The notes under the pieces were generated by a model that was not told the DNA's origin, ran no database searches, and worked only from the letters and a program-made list of their open reading frames with translations. Of a DNA stretch of 64,000 nucleotides, positions 10,504 to 19,611 are shown one piece after another (position 1 is the stretch's first letter; every line of letters starts with the position of its first letter). The translations under genes and the position numbers were made by a program. The stretch comes from Perlabentimonas gracilis (GTDB lineage: Bacteria > Bacteroidota > Bacteroidia > Bacteroidales > Tenuifilaceae), in the NCBI RefSeq assembly GCF_011174675.1, contig NZ_JAANIG010000005.1, forward strand, positions 94,345 through 158,344, written 5' to 3'.

Positions 10504-11280
10504 AGTGCAAAACTTTTAGGTGTAGAGGTAGTGGTTTTTTTTTAATTGATGCATGTTCTCATGCCGTTGATTTATTCCAATGTATAATATCATTTTTTTT
10601 AATAGCATATTGCATACCAGAAAATATAATAGTTTAATATGCAATAGTATAGTTGTGGTAGACGTTAAATATTTTGTTCATATTCGTATATGTGTTGTTC
10701 GGAATCGTACACACGATGATAGGAAATGTAATTCATCATATGAATTGAAGACCAATGAGAAAGTTCATAAATTGCTTAGAGTTTTAAGTGCCTAGAGAGG
10801 TTATTTGCGCCTTAGTGTCTTTGCGTTTAAAGTTTAAAGTTTAAAGTTTAAAGTTTAAAGTAGAAAGACAGAAGACCAATGAGAAAGTTCATAAATTGCC
10901 TAGAGTTTTAAGTGCCTAGAGAGGTTATTTGCGCCTTAGTGTCTTTGCGTTTAAAGTTTAAAGTTGAAAGTTGAAAGACAGAAGAGAGACGAGAAAGGAG
11001 AGAGGAGAAAAGAAAAGAGAGAATTAATATGCTTCAACCTTCCAATTTTCCTGCCCGACTGCATCGTTCAGGTGGGGGACTTCCAACCCAGAAATCTTTT
11101 CACTTAAATTACAGTAGTACTACATTTGGGAAGTTGCCAACCTAAGCGAATATCGAAGGTGAGACAAATTATTTATCCCTGTGGATAGGCTAGCCTTTAG
11201 GCGTAAAAACCGAGCATGTGAAACCATATGGTTTTAAAAATGTTATTTTTGTAGTGCTGAATAACTAATAGTTACTTTGT
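10504..11280. other. 777 bp gene-free region with repeats
   Basis: I see no credible gene here. The 71-codon frame at 10580-10795 has no family resemblance and runs into a repeat. The stretch holds a small inverted repeat (10609-10617 against 10638-10646), a 124-bp-spaced direct duplication with a heptamer tract (listed separately), a purine-rich run at about 10968-11022, and unassigned sequence at 11030-11200. A Bacteroidota-type minus-7 box (TATTTTTG, 11244-11251) lies 29 bases before the HD gene, though I found no clear TTG at the right distance upstream. Confidence 0.7.
10747..10970. repeat. Direct duplication (offset 124 bp) with TTTAAAG tandem heptamers
   Basis: A block beginning GAAGACCAATGAGAAAG at 10747 is repeated from 10871. 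The two copies agree for about 90 bases with one substitution seen (T versus C at 10782 and 10906). The first copy ends in five tandem TTTAAAG heptamers (about 10825-10860). The second carries two, then degenerate TTGAAAG units. The whole looks like local tandem amplification of an intergenic repeat rather than a gene. Confidence 0.85.
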
Positions 11281-13374
11281 ATGAAGAATTTTTATCGTTT
11301 TGTTAAAACCTACTACCGCGAAATACTAAGGGGTGTTTACTTTGTGCTGGCTATTGTACTAATTCTGCTTGCCTTGCCCAAGGAGCGTAGGTTTAAGTAT
11401 GAGTTTCAACGTGGTATGGAGTGGATGCATGACGATCTTGTTGCACCATTCGATTTTCCAATTTACAAAACCGATACAGAGTTTATTGCCGAACGCAATG
11501 CTATCCTTAATAATTTCAAACCCTTTTTTAAGTACGATACTTCTGCTGTTACCATCGCCAAACAGCAATTCAGAACAGACTTTTTAGTTGAATGGGAGAA
11601 ACTTGAAGCCAATAACAATCCGAATGATACGTTGCTAAGAAGGATGGAGCAGGTCATTGAGAGAGTGCACCGGGTTGGAATTTTTTTCCCTGCTGAGTTC
11701 TCTGACCTTCGAGGAGATATTCAAAGGGGAATCACTATTGTTAAGAATAATCAGGCTTTTGAGACTGATATCTCAGAGGTTTATCAAGTTAATCGAGCAA
11801 TTGACAATGTAAAAACCAACGCTTCTCAGCTTGCAGCTACACATTCTGGCCCTGAAATAGATATATTACTAAAGCTAAATTTAACAAAATACGTTAACCC
11901 TAACTTACAATACGATTCGCAAACCACCCAACAGGTTACCAGCGATATGCTGGCAAGTCTATCTGCAACAAAGGGGTTGATATATGCCGGAGAAAGAATA
12001 ATTACCAAGGGGGAGGTGGTAAACTCGGAGCTATACCAGATACTGTACTCCCTTAGGAGAGAGTTTGAGAGCAGGCTAAATCTTTTGGGTAACACCAAGC
12101 TGCTCGTACTTGGTCAGGCATTAATTGTTACAATGCTGTTTTTTGTTCTATTCCTTTTCCTTCTCAATTTTAGGAGAGAGGTGCTCTACAGCGATTCAAA
12201 ACTGATTTTTATCCTCCTTGTTATAAGCGCATTGTCAATATTGTCTTTTTTGCTTTTGCGACGCGAACTGGTTAGTATTTACATCATTCCGTTTGCCATT
12301 GTGCCCATCTTCATACGAACTTTTTACGATTCTCGCTTAGCCCTTTTCATTCACATTATAACTGTATTTATCGTTGGATTTTTTGTGCCCAACAGTTTTG
12401 AATTTGTGTTTATGCACTTCATTGCAGGTGTAGTTGCCATTATAAGCCTTACCAAAGTGTACAGGCGTAGCAAGTTATTCCTTGCTGTAGGATACATATT
12501 TTTAACCTATGCCATTTTATATTTAGGTATCGTGCTAATTCAGGAGGGAAAGCCAAGCGCAATGAATGCAATTTACATTGGCTGGTTTGCGGCAAATGCG
12601 CTGTTACTACTTGCATCTTACCAGCTAATTTATGTGTTCGAAAAGGTGTTTGGGTTTCTTTCGGATACTACCCTTATGGAGCTGTCCGATACAAATCAGG
12701 ATTTGCTTCGGAAGTTAGCCGAGGTGGCCCCCGGAACATTCCAGCATTCACTTCAGGTTGCAAACTTGGCCGAAAGCGCCATTCACCAAATAGGAGGGAA
12801 CCCACTTTTGGTCAGAACTGGCGCTTTATACCATGACATTGGCAAGATGAGTAATCCGTACTATTTTGTGGAGAATCAATCGCCCGATTTTAACCCTCAC
12901 AAAGGTCTTGATTTTGAGGAGAGCGCAGAAATAATCATCCGTCATATATCAGATGGCGTTCAAACTGCCAAAAAGAATCGCCTGCCCGAGCAAATAGTCG
13001 ATTTTATCCGCACTCACCATGGCACAACCAAGGTGTTGTATTTCTATAGGCTTTATAAAGATAAATTTCCTGATGCCGATGCCGATGTAGATACCTTTAC
13101 CTACCCTGGGCCTAAGCCCTTTTCTCGAGAAACTGCTGTGGTCATGATGGCCGATTCTGTAGAAGCTGCCTCACGCGCTCTCAAGCAAATTACAGTAGAA
13201 ACAATTAACGATTTAGTCGAGTCAATTATCAATTATCAGCAGGCTGAGGAGCAGTTTAACGATGCCAACATAACATTTAGAGATATATCCAAAATTAAGG
13301 AAGTGTTTAAAAAGAAGCTCCAGAACATTTACCATGCAAGGATAGAGTATCCTAAGGAGACAGCCAAGGCATAA
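11281..13374 (+). CDS. pgpH: 7TM-HD family phosphohydrolase, PgpH-like (probable c-di-AMP phosphodiesterase)
   Basis: This 697-residue membrane protein has the PgpH architecture: a membrane anchor at about 16-33, an extracytoplasmic 7TM-HDED domain (about 34-270), seven transmembrane helices (about 275-465), and a cytoplasmic HD domain (about 480-640). Metal-binding residues are visible as H489 in GTFQHS and H518-D519 in YHDIGKM, with a later THHGTTKV histidine pair. In other bacteria this family hydrolyses the second messenger c-di-AMP to pApA. That activity is assigned here by architecture only. The ATG follows a TATTTTTG minus-7 box by about 29 bases. It converges on pfkA across a strong shared terminator. 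Confidence 0.93.
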   Translation: MKNFYRFVKTYYREILRGVYFVLAIVLILLALPKERRFKYEFQRGMEWMHDDLVAPFDFPIYKTDTEFIAERNAILNNFKPFFKYDTSAVTIAKQQFRTDFLVEWEKLEANNNPNDTLLRRMEQVIERVHRVGIFFPAEFSDLRGDIQRGITIVKNNQAFETDISEVYQVNRAIDNVKTNASQLAATHSGPEIDILLKLNLTKYVNPNLQYDSQTTQQVTSDMLASLSATKGLIYAGERIITKGEVVNSELYQILYSLRREFESRLNLLGNTKLLVLGQALIVTMLFFVLFLFLLNFRREVLYSDSKLIFILLVISALSILSFLLLRRELVSIYIIPFAIVPIFIRTFYDSRLALFIHIITVFIVGFFVPNSFEFVFMHFIAGVVAIISLTKVYRRSKLFLAVGYIFLTYAILYLGIVLIQEGKPSAMNAIYIGWFAANALLLLASYQLIYVFEKVFGFLSDTTLMELSDTNQDLLRKLAEVAPGTFQHSLQVANLAESAIHQIGGNPLLVRTGALYHDIGKMSNPYYFVENQSPDFNPHKGLDFEESAEIIIRHISDGVQTAKKNRLPEQIVDFIRTHHGTTKVLYFYRLYKDKFPDADADVDTFTYPGPKPFSRETAVVMMADSVEAASRALKQITVETINDLVESIINYQQAEEQFNDANITFRDISKIKEVFKKKLQNIYHARIEYPKETAKA

Positions 13375-13391
13375 TAGGTATGGCCTACAAG

Positions 13392-13428
13392 TAAAATGCC
13401 CCGAGCTAAATAAGCTCGGGGCATTTTA
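13392..13428. terminator. Bidirectional terminator between pgpH and pfkA
   Basis: A perfect 16-bp stem (13392-13407 with 13413-13428) has GC-rich CCCCGAGCT at its core and an A-run on one side matched by a T-run on the other. It can therefore stop transcription from both converging genes. Confidence 0.92.
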
Positions 13429-13446
13429 GGTTATTGTAAAGTTAAT

Positions 13447-14541
13447 TTAGTCGCCAAAGCTAATTCCCAAGCCACGTGCGGTTCTTACCAAATCGCATGA
13501 TGGGTCAACAAAGTTGGGCTTGCCAATAGCATCGGTAAGAGGAACCGATATGATATCGGGGTGGCGGTAGGCTACCATTTCCCCAAAGCGTCCCTCAAGA
13601 ACCATCTCAAAGGCTTTAACCCCAAATTGAGCAGCCAAAATTCGGTCGTATGCGCTTGGAATACCCCCTCTTTGTAAGTGGCCTAGTACCGTTTCGCGCA
13701 TATCAGCCTCGAAACCAGCCTTCTTAAGATCGTATGATATTTTATGCGCAATTCCACCAAGCCTAACGTTTTTGTAACCCACCTCGCTACTCTCTTCTGC
13801 TACCACATCGCCGTCCTTCGATTTTGCTCCTTCGGCAACGACCACAATGGCATTGCCTTTTCCGCGGCTATATCTCGACTTGAGGCGTTCAAGAACCACG
13901 TTCAAGTCGTAGGGGATTTCGGGGATAAGGCAAACCTCAGCACCACCTCCAATAGCTGCATGCAGGGCAATCCAACCAGCAAAGCGCCCCATAACTTCTA
14001 GTACCAACACACGGTTATGGCTTGCTGCGGTAGTTACAAGCTTGTCAACCGCATCGGTTGCAATTTGAACAGCAGTTTGGAAACCGAAGGTGAAGTCGGT
14101 GGCTGAGAGGTCGTTGTCAATGGTTTTGGGTACACCAATAATGTTTAGCCCTTTCTCGTATAGGGCTTGGGATATTTTCTGCGATCCATCTCCACCAATA
14201 CTAATTACTGCATCAACACCAAGGTACTGGAGTTTGCGAATCATCTCGTCCGATCTGTCAACATAGTCCCATGTACCATCGGTTTTTTTTATGGGCCAAG
14301 CAAAGGGGCCTCCCTTGTTAGTAGAACCAATTATGGTTCCTCCTTGCACGTGGATTCCTGCCACCGAGCGTTCATCAAGCACCCTTATCTCGGTAGGTTC
14401 TCTTAGTATACCGTTAAACGATTCTATACTTCCTATTACCTCCCAGTCTCTTTCTTGTTCTGCACGTTTTACAATGGCTCTGATCACTGCGTTAAGCCCG
14501 GGGCAGTCCCCACCACCGGTTGCTACTAGCACTCTTTTCAT
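13447..14541 (-). CDS. pfkA: 6-phosphofructokinase (mixed-substrate group, ATP-type signature)
   Basis: This enzyme phosphorylates fructose 6-phosphate to fructose 1,6-bisphosphate in glycolysis. The 364-residue protein has the N-terminal GGGDCPGLN nucleotide loop, GGDGS around D118-G119, the catalytic PKTIDND segment (K139, D142, D144) and MGRFAGW. In this family a glycine after GGD favours ATP and an aspartate favours pyrophosphate, so GGDG points to ATP. The PKTIDND form places it in the long mixed-substrate (group III) branch rather than the E. coli PfkA branch. It is transcribed divergently from a GH13 lipoprotein, and the shared upstream region contains a motif also found at the susC promoter, suggesting co-control with starch use (inference). 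Confidence 0.95.
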   Translation of the reverse strand: MKRVLVATGGGDCPGLNAVIRAIVKRAEQERDWEVIGSIESFNGILREPTEIRVLDERSVAGIHVQGGTIIGSTNKGGPFAWPIKKTDGTWDYVDRSDEMIRKLQYLGVDAVISIGGDGSQKISQALYEKGLNIIGVPKTIDNDLSATDFTFGFQTAVQIATDAVDKLVTTAASHNRVLVLEVMGRFAGWIALHAAIGGGAEVCLIPEIPYDLNVVLERLKSRYSRGKGNAIVVVAEGAKSKDGDVVAEESSEVGYKNVRLGGIAHKISYDLKKAGFEADMRETVLGHLQRGGIPSAYDRILAAQFGVKAFEMVLEGRFGEMVAYRHPDIISVPLTDAIGKPNFVDPSCDLVRTARGLGISFGD

Positions 14542-14671
14542 AAATAAATCTCAATTATTTTGTTAAGTAAATTTCCATCGTTTGCTACGATTTTCGGATA
14601 TCAAAGGGTTCAAAAATTTGAAGGGTATATGAATTGCCGTATTTTTATTGAACCAAATTTTTCCACGGAAG

Positions 14672-14705
14672 CAAAAGTACAAAAAAAATTGTGCCCGTTT
14701 TTCAA
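14672..14705 (-). promoter_or_regulatory. Candidate pfkA promoter
   Basis: On the reverse strand TACTTTTG (14679-14672) matches the Bacteroidota minus-7 box TAnnTTTG exactly. A TTG at 14705-14703 lies 23 bases upstream, slightly longer than the usual 19-21, so the minus-33 assignment is weak. The site is 131 bases before the pfkA start. Confidence 0.5.
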
Positions 14706-14733
14706 TATGTTATAACATTTTGATGTGAATTTT

Positions 14734-14750
14734 GTGCAAACGAATGAAAT
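14734..14750. promoter_or_regulatory. Putative LacI-family operator shared with the susC promoter
   Basis: The 17-mer GTGCAAACGAATGAAAT matches the sequence at 50225-50241 at 15 of 17 positions; the two differences are in the middle (AA versus TT). At the sus copy the core is the perfect palindrome CAAACGTTTG. The site lies 35 bases before the GH13 lipoprotein start and upstream of the pfkA promoter, so one protein could affect both genes. Binding is inferred, not shown. Confidence 0.55.
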
Positions 14751-14784
14751 GAGTTGCTGTTATTAACTTTTAAATACAAATACG

Positions 14785-16170
14785 ATGAATAAAAAAACGA
14801 TTAATTTTTTTAAGAACCTACTGCTAGTAGGTGTTCTGGCTCTAATCCTTACTTTTTCGTCATGTGCCCCTCAGGCTGAGGTTAAATCGGAACCATTTAA
14901 GGTGGAGCATCCCGATTGGGTTTTCGATGCCACAATTTACGAGGTTAATGTTAGGCAGTATACCCCCGAAGGTACTTTCGCTGCATTCGAGGAGCACCTT
15001 CCCCGCTTGCAGGAGTTGGGCGTAAAAATCCTTTGGCTGATGCCTATCCATCCTATAGGTGAGGTTGAACGTAAAGGGACGCTCGGTAGTTACTACTCAA
15101 TTAAAGACTACAAAAGTGTTAATCCCGAGTTTGGTTCAATGGATGACTTCAAGAGGCTTGTGGCCACAGCCCATGAGCTGGGTATGAAGGTAATTCTCGA
15201 TTGGGTTGCAAACCATACGGCTCATGATAATCCTTTGGTTTTTGAACATCGCGATTGGTACACTCGCGATTCGCTTAACAACCTAATCTCCCCATTCGAT
15301 TGGTCCGATGTGGTTCAGCTGAACTACGATAATATGGAGATGAGAGGCTATATGTTGGGCGCTCTAAAATTCTGGGTTGAGGAAGCCAATATCGATGGAT
15401 ATCGTTGCGACGTAGCCTCGATGGTTCCAACCGATTTTTGGAATAATGCCCGCAAGGAGTTGGATAAGATAAAGCCAGTTTTTATGCTTGCCGAAGCCGA
15501 GGAGGAAGAACTACTCGAGTATGCATTTGACGCTGATTATGGATGGGAGTTTCACCATATCATGAATGGTATAGCCAAAGGTGAGAAAACCGTGCTCGAT
15601 ATTGACGAGTACTATCAGCGTGAGCTGGTTCGCTACCCAAAGACCACCATTAAAATGCATTTTACCAGCAACCACGATGAGAATAGCTGGGCTGGTACTG
15701 AGTTCGACAGAATGGGTGAGGCCGCTGCCAAATCTTTGGCGGCACTAACCTTTGTTATTCCTGGGATGCCCCTGCTCTACAATGGACAGGAAGTTGCGTT
15801 TAACCGTATGCTCGAATTCTTTGATAAGGACGAGATTGACTGGGCACCCAACGAGGAGTTTACATCGTTTTACAAAACCCTTATCAACCTTAGAAGCAAC
15901 AACACAGCACTGTACGCAGCAGAGCAGGGAGCCGATATGTTTAGGGTGAAAACTAGTAACGATATAAATGTTTTTGCCGTTACCCGCGAGAATGAGCAGG
16001 ATAAGGTGTTCGCCGTTTTCAATTTATCAAACCTCAATCAGGATGTTGAGCTTGAAGGCAATGCATATGCTGGCAAGTATACCAATTTGTTTACTGATGA
16101 AATAGTTGAATTCCCTGAGGAATCAAGGGTTAAGTTAGCACCTTGGGAATTCGTTATCTATGTGAAATAG
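14785..16170 (+). CDS. GH13 alpha-amylase-family lipoprotein
   Basis: This 461-residue alpha-glucan-active enzyme has a lipoprotein signal ending in FSSC (Cys27), so it is anchored in a membrane. The (beta/alpha)8 catalytic barrel fills most of the protein. The catalytic triad is nucleophile D209 (YRCDVAS), acid/base E237 (MLAEAEEE) and D298 (TSNHDENS), with the DWVANH region I also present. A short C-terminal beta domain ends at residue 461. The enzyme is compact, without an extra starch-binding module. No acidic or lysine cluster follows the Cys, so I would guess it faces the periplasm. It sits 35 kb from the sus locus but has a matching upstream motif. It may act on maltodextrins; exact specificity cannot be read from sequence. 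Confidence 0.92.
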   Translation: MNKKTINFFKNLLLVGVLALILTFSSCAPQAEVKSEPFKVEHPDWVFDATIYEVNVRQYTPEGTFAAFEEHLPRLQELGVKILWLMPIHPIGEVERKGTLGSYYSIKDYKSVNPEFGSMDDFKRLVATAHELGMKVILDWVANHTAHDNPLVFEHRDWYTRDSLNNLISPFDWSDVVQLNYDNMEMRGYMLGALKFWVEEANIDGYRCDVASMVPTDFWNNARKELDKIKPVFMLAEAEEEELLEYAFDADYGWEFHHIMNGIAKGEKTVLDIDEYYQRELVRYPKTTIKMHFTSNHDENSWAGTEFDRMGEAAAKSLAALTFVIPGMPLLYNGQEVAFNRMLEFFDKDEIDWAPNEEFTSFYKTLINLRSNNTALYAAEQGADMFRVKTSNDINVFAVTRENEQDKVFAVFNLSNLNQDVELEGNAYAGKYTNLFTDEIVEFPEESRVKLAPWEFVIYVK

Positions 16171-16189
16171 AACTGATTTCGCAATATTG

Positions 16190-16224
16190 GAAGGCTCGTT
16201 TTGCTTTATGTAAAATGAGCCTTC
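16190..16224 (+). terminator. Hairpin after the GH13 lipoprotein gene
   Basis: A 13-bp stem with one G-T pair (16190-16202 with 16212-16224) starts 20 bases after the stop codon. It lacks a clean T-run, so it may be a weak terminator or an RNA-stabilising structure. Confidence 0.55.
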
Positions 16225-16342
16225 TGCTTTACCACAGCCAGCCCTTGATGTGTTTTAAGCAAAATTTTCACTAAAGGTTTGAACCCTTTTGCTACTTTTG
16301 TGTAATTATTCCAGAACGCAAAATATTTTAAACTTAATCGAT

Positions 16343-17533
16343 ATGCATTACACTGTCCCCGTAAAAGGAAAAGTTCACTGGATTGGTGTGAACGATAGAC
16401 GTAAAACGCTTTTTGAGAATATGTGGACACTTGAACGTGGTGTTTCCTATAACTCATACCTTATAGTAGATGATAAAACTGCTCTGGTTGATACCATTGA
16501 GGATAGGGCAGCCGGCAATTACATCGAGCGCATTGAGAAGCTACTCGATGGCCGAAAACTTGATTATCTTATCATTAACCATATGGAGCCCGACCACTCG
16601 GGCGAGGTTAAGGCAATTTTCGACCACTTTGAGGGCGTTACCATTGTGGGTAATGTGAAGACCTTTAAAATGGTTGAGGCCTACTGGGGCATTACCGATA
16701 GGTTGCTCAAGGTAGATGATGGCGATGAGCTTAGCCTTGGCCATCATAAGCTCAAATTTGTTATGACCCCCTGGGTGCACTGGCCCGAAACCATGATGAC
16801 CTACGATACCACCGAGCAGATCCTTTTCTCTGGCGATGCCTTTGGAAGCTTTGGCACGCTCGATGGTGGCATTTTTGATGATGAAATAAATTTTGATTTT
16901 TTTGAAGAAGAGATGCGCAGGTACTACTCAAACATCGTGGGGCCATACAGCAATATGGTGCAAAAAGCATTTGCTAAGCTTAGCGGTGTACCCGTGAGCA
17001 TAGTTGCCCCAGTGCACGGGCCTGTTTGGCGTGATAATCCACAGAAGGTATTGGATTTGTACAATAGGTGGAGCCTTCACCAGGCCGAGGAAGGAGTGGT
17101 TATTGTTGTGGCTTCGATGTACGGGAATACCGAGCTAATGGCCGATTATATTGGCCGCAGACTAGCCGAGAACGGTATTAAGAATATCAGAATACATGAT
17201 GTGTCGCGCACGCACATAAGCCACCTAATTAACGAGATTTGGAAATACAAAGGGCTAGTTCTTGGCTCATGCGCCTATAATGGCCATATGTTCCCTCTAA
17301 TGGAAAGCCTTACCCGCGAAATAATACATATGAAGATGAAGGACAAATTCCTTGGCATCTTTGGTAGCTACAGTTGGAATGGGGGTGGTGTGAAAAACTT
17401 GATGAAATTTGCCGAGGAATCGGGGTTTGATTTGGTGGCTGACCCAGCTGAGATCTACGGTAAACCATCGGATGATAAGTATGCCCAATGCGATGTGATT
17501 GCTAAGCAAATGGCCTTGAAGCTAAAAGGTTAA
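16343..17533 (+). CDS. Flavodiiron protein (FprA-type A flavoprotein)
   Basis: Flavodiiron proteins reduce O2 to water or NO to N2O in anaerobes and microaerophiles. The 396-residue protein has the two expected parts. The metallo-beta-lactamase-like domain carries all di-iron ligands: H80, E82, D84 and H85 in NHMEPDHSG, H146 in VHWPE, D165 in SGDAFG and H225 in VHGPVW. The C-terminal flavodoxin domain begins at about residue 250 with the FMN loop ASMYGNTE. The frame is open 18 codons further upstream, but the ATG at 16343 gives the family N-terminus and follows a TACTTTTG minus-7 box at 16293-16300. With the nearby rubrerythrin it implies an oxygen-detoxifying, largely anaerobic lifestyle. 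Confidence 0.95.
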   Translation: MHYTVPVKGKVHWIGVNDRRKTLFENMWTLERGVSYNSYLIVDDKTALVDTIEDRAAGNYIERIEKLLDGRKLDYLIINHMEPDHSGEVKAIFDHFEGVTIVGNVKTFKMVEAYWGITDRLLKVDDGDELSLGHHKLKFVMTPWVHWPETMMTYDTTEQILFSGDAFGSFGTLDGGIFDDEINFDFFEEEMRRYYSNIVGPYSNMVQKAFAKLSGVPVSIVAPVHGPVWRDNPQKVLDLYNRWSLHQAEEGVVIVVASMYGNTELMADYIGRRLAENGIKNIRIHDVSRTHISHLINEIWKYKGLVLGSCAYNGHMFPLMESLTREIIHMKMKDKFLGIFGSYSWNGGGVKNLMKFAEESGFDLVADPAEIYGKPSDDKYAQCDVIAKQMALKLKG

Positions 17534-17559
17534 TCTGTAATGATACTTGTATAAGTGAA

Positions 17560-17585
17560 AGTGGGGCTCAAGTCCCCACTTTTTT
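17560..17585 (+). terminator. Terminator after the flavodiiron gene
   Basis: AGTGGGG (17560-17566) pairs with CCCCACT (17574-17580) and is followed directly by a run of Ts. It sits 26 bases after the stop and just before the end of the converging sensor gene. Confidence 0.9.
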
Positions 17586-17586
17586 G

Positions 17587-19611
17587 CTAATTGCTATTCT
17601 TGCTCTTAAGCTTATCAAGCTCTGATTTTGTACGCAAATAGTTCTCCCTGTAGAATTCCAACTCCTCAAGGCTCTCGCGCATACGCTCCTCCTTCTCCTG
17701 CAGTTCGGCTGCTTGATCCTGAAACTGCTTAATAAGGTTCACATTGCGCTCATTCATTCTCACGTTATTCAGGTTCGATGCAATGCTAAAGGCTATCTTC
17801 TTAATAAAATCAATCTCTTCTTGCTTAAAATCGTCAAAGCGAGCGAGTTCCAGCACACCAAGCACTGCCTCGTCGGTGCTAAGGGGAACAAGTAGGATGT
17901 TTTTGGGTTTGCTGCTTCCTAGCCCCGAGCTAATTTCGTAGTAGTTGTCAGGGATGTTACTAATCACCTGAATTTGATTGTCGGCAAATGTTGCACCCAC
18001 CAGTCCCTTTCCGGGCTCAATGGTTGAGTTTTGCTCAACCATTTGCTTGTTGCCCCCGTAGTGAGCCACCAGCTGCAGGTGATTGCTTTCTCCCTCATCA
18101 TCAATTACGTATAGGGCACCTAGTTTTGCACCCAAATACTTTACCAGGGTGGTAAGTACTTTTCGGCTCAACACACTAAAGTCATCCTTGTGTAAGGATA
18201 ATACATGGTTAACCTTGGCCAGCCCTTTGCCTATCCAATTTTGAATCTTTTCTCGCTCCTGATGATCGAGCACTGCCTTATGCTGGCTTTGGAGCTCGCT
18301 GGTTCGCTCCTCTATTTTCTGCTCTAGGCTTTCCTTTTCTAGGGCAAGTTCTATACTCAGCGCTTCGTTTTGATTGATAGCTCTGGCCGATTTGCTAGTG
18401 ATGGTAAATGATTGCAACAGCATAAAAGTTACCAGCCCGTATGGAGCAATGTATGGCATTTGTATTAGTTCCATACTGCTTAGCACATCGTTTATGGCTG
18501 TGGCATAGAGCAAAAACATACCAATAAAAGTGAAGATTGCACCTTCACGCCCCTTAATGGAGGCTCGTAGCAAAACACCAAAGGTTAGGTAAAGCCCTCC
18601 TATAAGCAGGTAAAGCTCAAATATCATGTTGAACTTGCCAAATACAGCTGCAGGTGTTACAAAGATGAATGCGCCAAAAGCAATCCCAAGCACAACCAAC
18701 AAATTCTTTATCATCTTGGGAAACTCATCGCTATACTGGTTGTATATGAAAAGGGCAAAGAATGGGATTGTGCAGTAGCCAGAGAAATTATCGATAGAAA
18801 GTAGAAACTCCCAATTAATGGATGGAAAGATGTAGGCAAGAATCCGGTCACCTGTTGATATGTTTCGCAGAATCATCACAAGGCTGAGAATACCAAAATA
18901 CAGGTTCGATATATCCTTGCGCCTATACAGAAACATGTTTATATGGTTTAGCCCAATAATTAGGATAATTCCAATAACCAGCAGGTTTAGGATATCCAAA
19001 TTTCGGCTCTCTTTTTTTAACGTTTCAAAATCGCCAAAATAGGTTGGCCAAACCAATCCTGCTCTGCGGTGCGAGTAGTTTGAGACCTGAAAGACAAGCT
19101 CCAATTTTTGAGAGCCTTGGTTTGCTATGGGTATGGTAAATGGTATGTCGTCGATATTAAATTTTGGCGAATGCTCTTCTGCCGAAGTTGCAACCACACC
19201 CGCTTGAGCAACAAGGTTGCCATTTACCCATAGCTTGTAACTAGTAAATATGGAGGGGAGTTTTATACCCATTATCTGTTCATTGTCTCCACCTTTTACA
19301 TCTATCCAAAAACGATAGGTGGCAAAACCGTTGCTCGGAAGTTTCTCACCGTCGATTTTGTAGGCCGTCCATGATTTGGGTATGGCAACGAGTATAGGAG
19401 GGTCAATATCTTCAGTTTTGCTAAAATCTGTTGGGGTGTAAAGCTTATTCCAGTAAAACTCAACCTCACCATTTAGCCTAATGCTTTTTGTGGCTGCATT
19501 AAAACTATGACTTGTTAGGTCGAGCACCCCCTGATCGAATGTTTGTTGGGCGCTAATGCTACTTATGCCAAAGGCTAAGGCAATAATGAAGATTAATTTT
19601 TGGGGTCTCAT
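17587..19611 (-). CDS. 7TM-DISM / GAF sensor protein without a catalytic output domain
   Basis: This 674-residue membrane sensor has a signal peptide (MRPQKLIFIIALAFGIS, cut near SAQ), an extracytoplasmic 7TMR-DISM extracellular domain of jelly-roll type (about 30-190), seven transmembrane helices (about 205-400), a coiled coil (about 400-450), a GAF domain (about 470-620) and a short coiled coil to the end. I see no histidine kinase, GGDEF, EAL or phosphatase domain after the GAF domain, so output must pass through a partner or through dimerisation. A longer frame starts at 19704, but the ATG at 19611 begins a clean signal peptide and is preferred. The N-terminal fold in relatives often binds carbohydrates; its ligand here is unknown. 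Confidence 0.88.
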   Translation of the reverse strand: MRPQKLIFIIALAFGISSISAQQTFDQGVLDLTSHSFNAATKSIRLNGEVEFYWNKLYTPTDFSKTEDIDPPILVAIPKSWTAYKIDGEKLPSNGFATYRFWIDVKGGDNEQIMGIKLPSIFTSYKLWVNGNLVAQAGVVATSAEEHSPKFNIDDIPFTIPIANQGSQKLELVFQVSNYSHRRAGLVWPTYFGDFETLKKESRNLDILNLLVIGIILIIGLNHINMFLYRRKDISNLYFGILSLVMILRNISTGDRILAYIFPSINWEFLLSIDNFSGYCTIPFFALFIYNQYSDEFPKMIKNLLVVLGIAFGAFIFVTPAAVFGKFNMIFELYLLIGGLYLTFGVLLRASIKGREGAIFTFIGMFLLYATAINDVLSSMELIQMPYIAPYGLVTFMLLQSFTITSKSARAINQNEALSIELALEKESLEQKIEERTSELQSQHKAVLDHQEREKIQNWIGKGLAKVNHVLSLHKDDFSVLSRKVLTTLVKYLGAKLGALYVIDDEGESNHLQLVAHYGGNKQMVEQNSTIEPGKGLVGATFADNQIQVISNIPDNYYEISSGLGSSKPKNILLVPLSTDEAVLGVLELARFDDFKQEEIDFIKKIAFSIASNLNNVRMNERNVNLIKQFQDQAAELQEKEERMRESLEELEFYRENYLRTKSELDKLKSKNSN

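Noticed and set aside
10580..10795. Possible 71-residue protein in the gene-free region
   Set aside because: Low-complexity translation, no family resemblance, and the frame runs into the duplicated repeat block.
10747..10970. CRISPR array
   Set aside because: Only two long copies, without regularly spaced short repeats, distinct spacers or cas genes.
13447..14541. Pyrophosphate-dependent phosphofructokinase
   Set aside because: The PKTIDND segment resembles that of PPi enzymes, but the GGDG motif (Gly rather than Asp after GGD) favours ATP.
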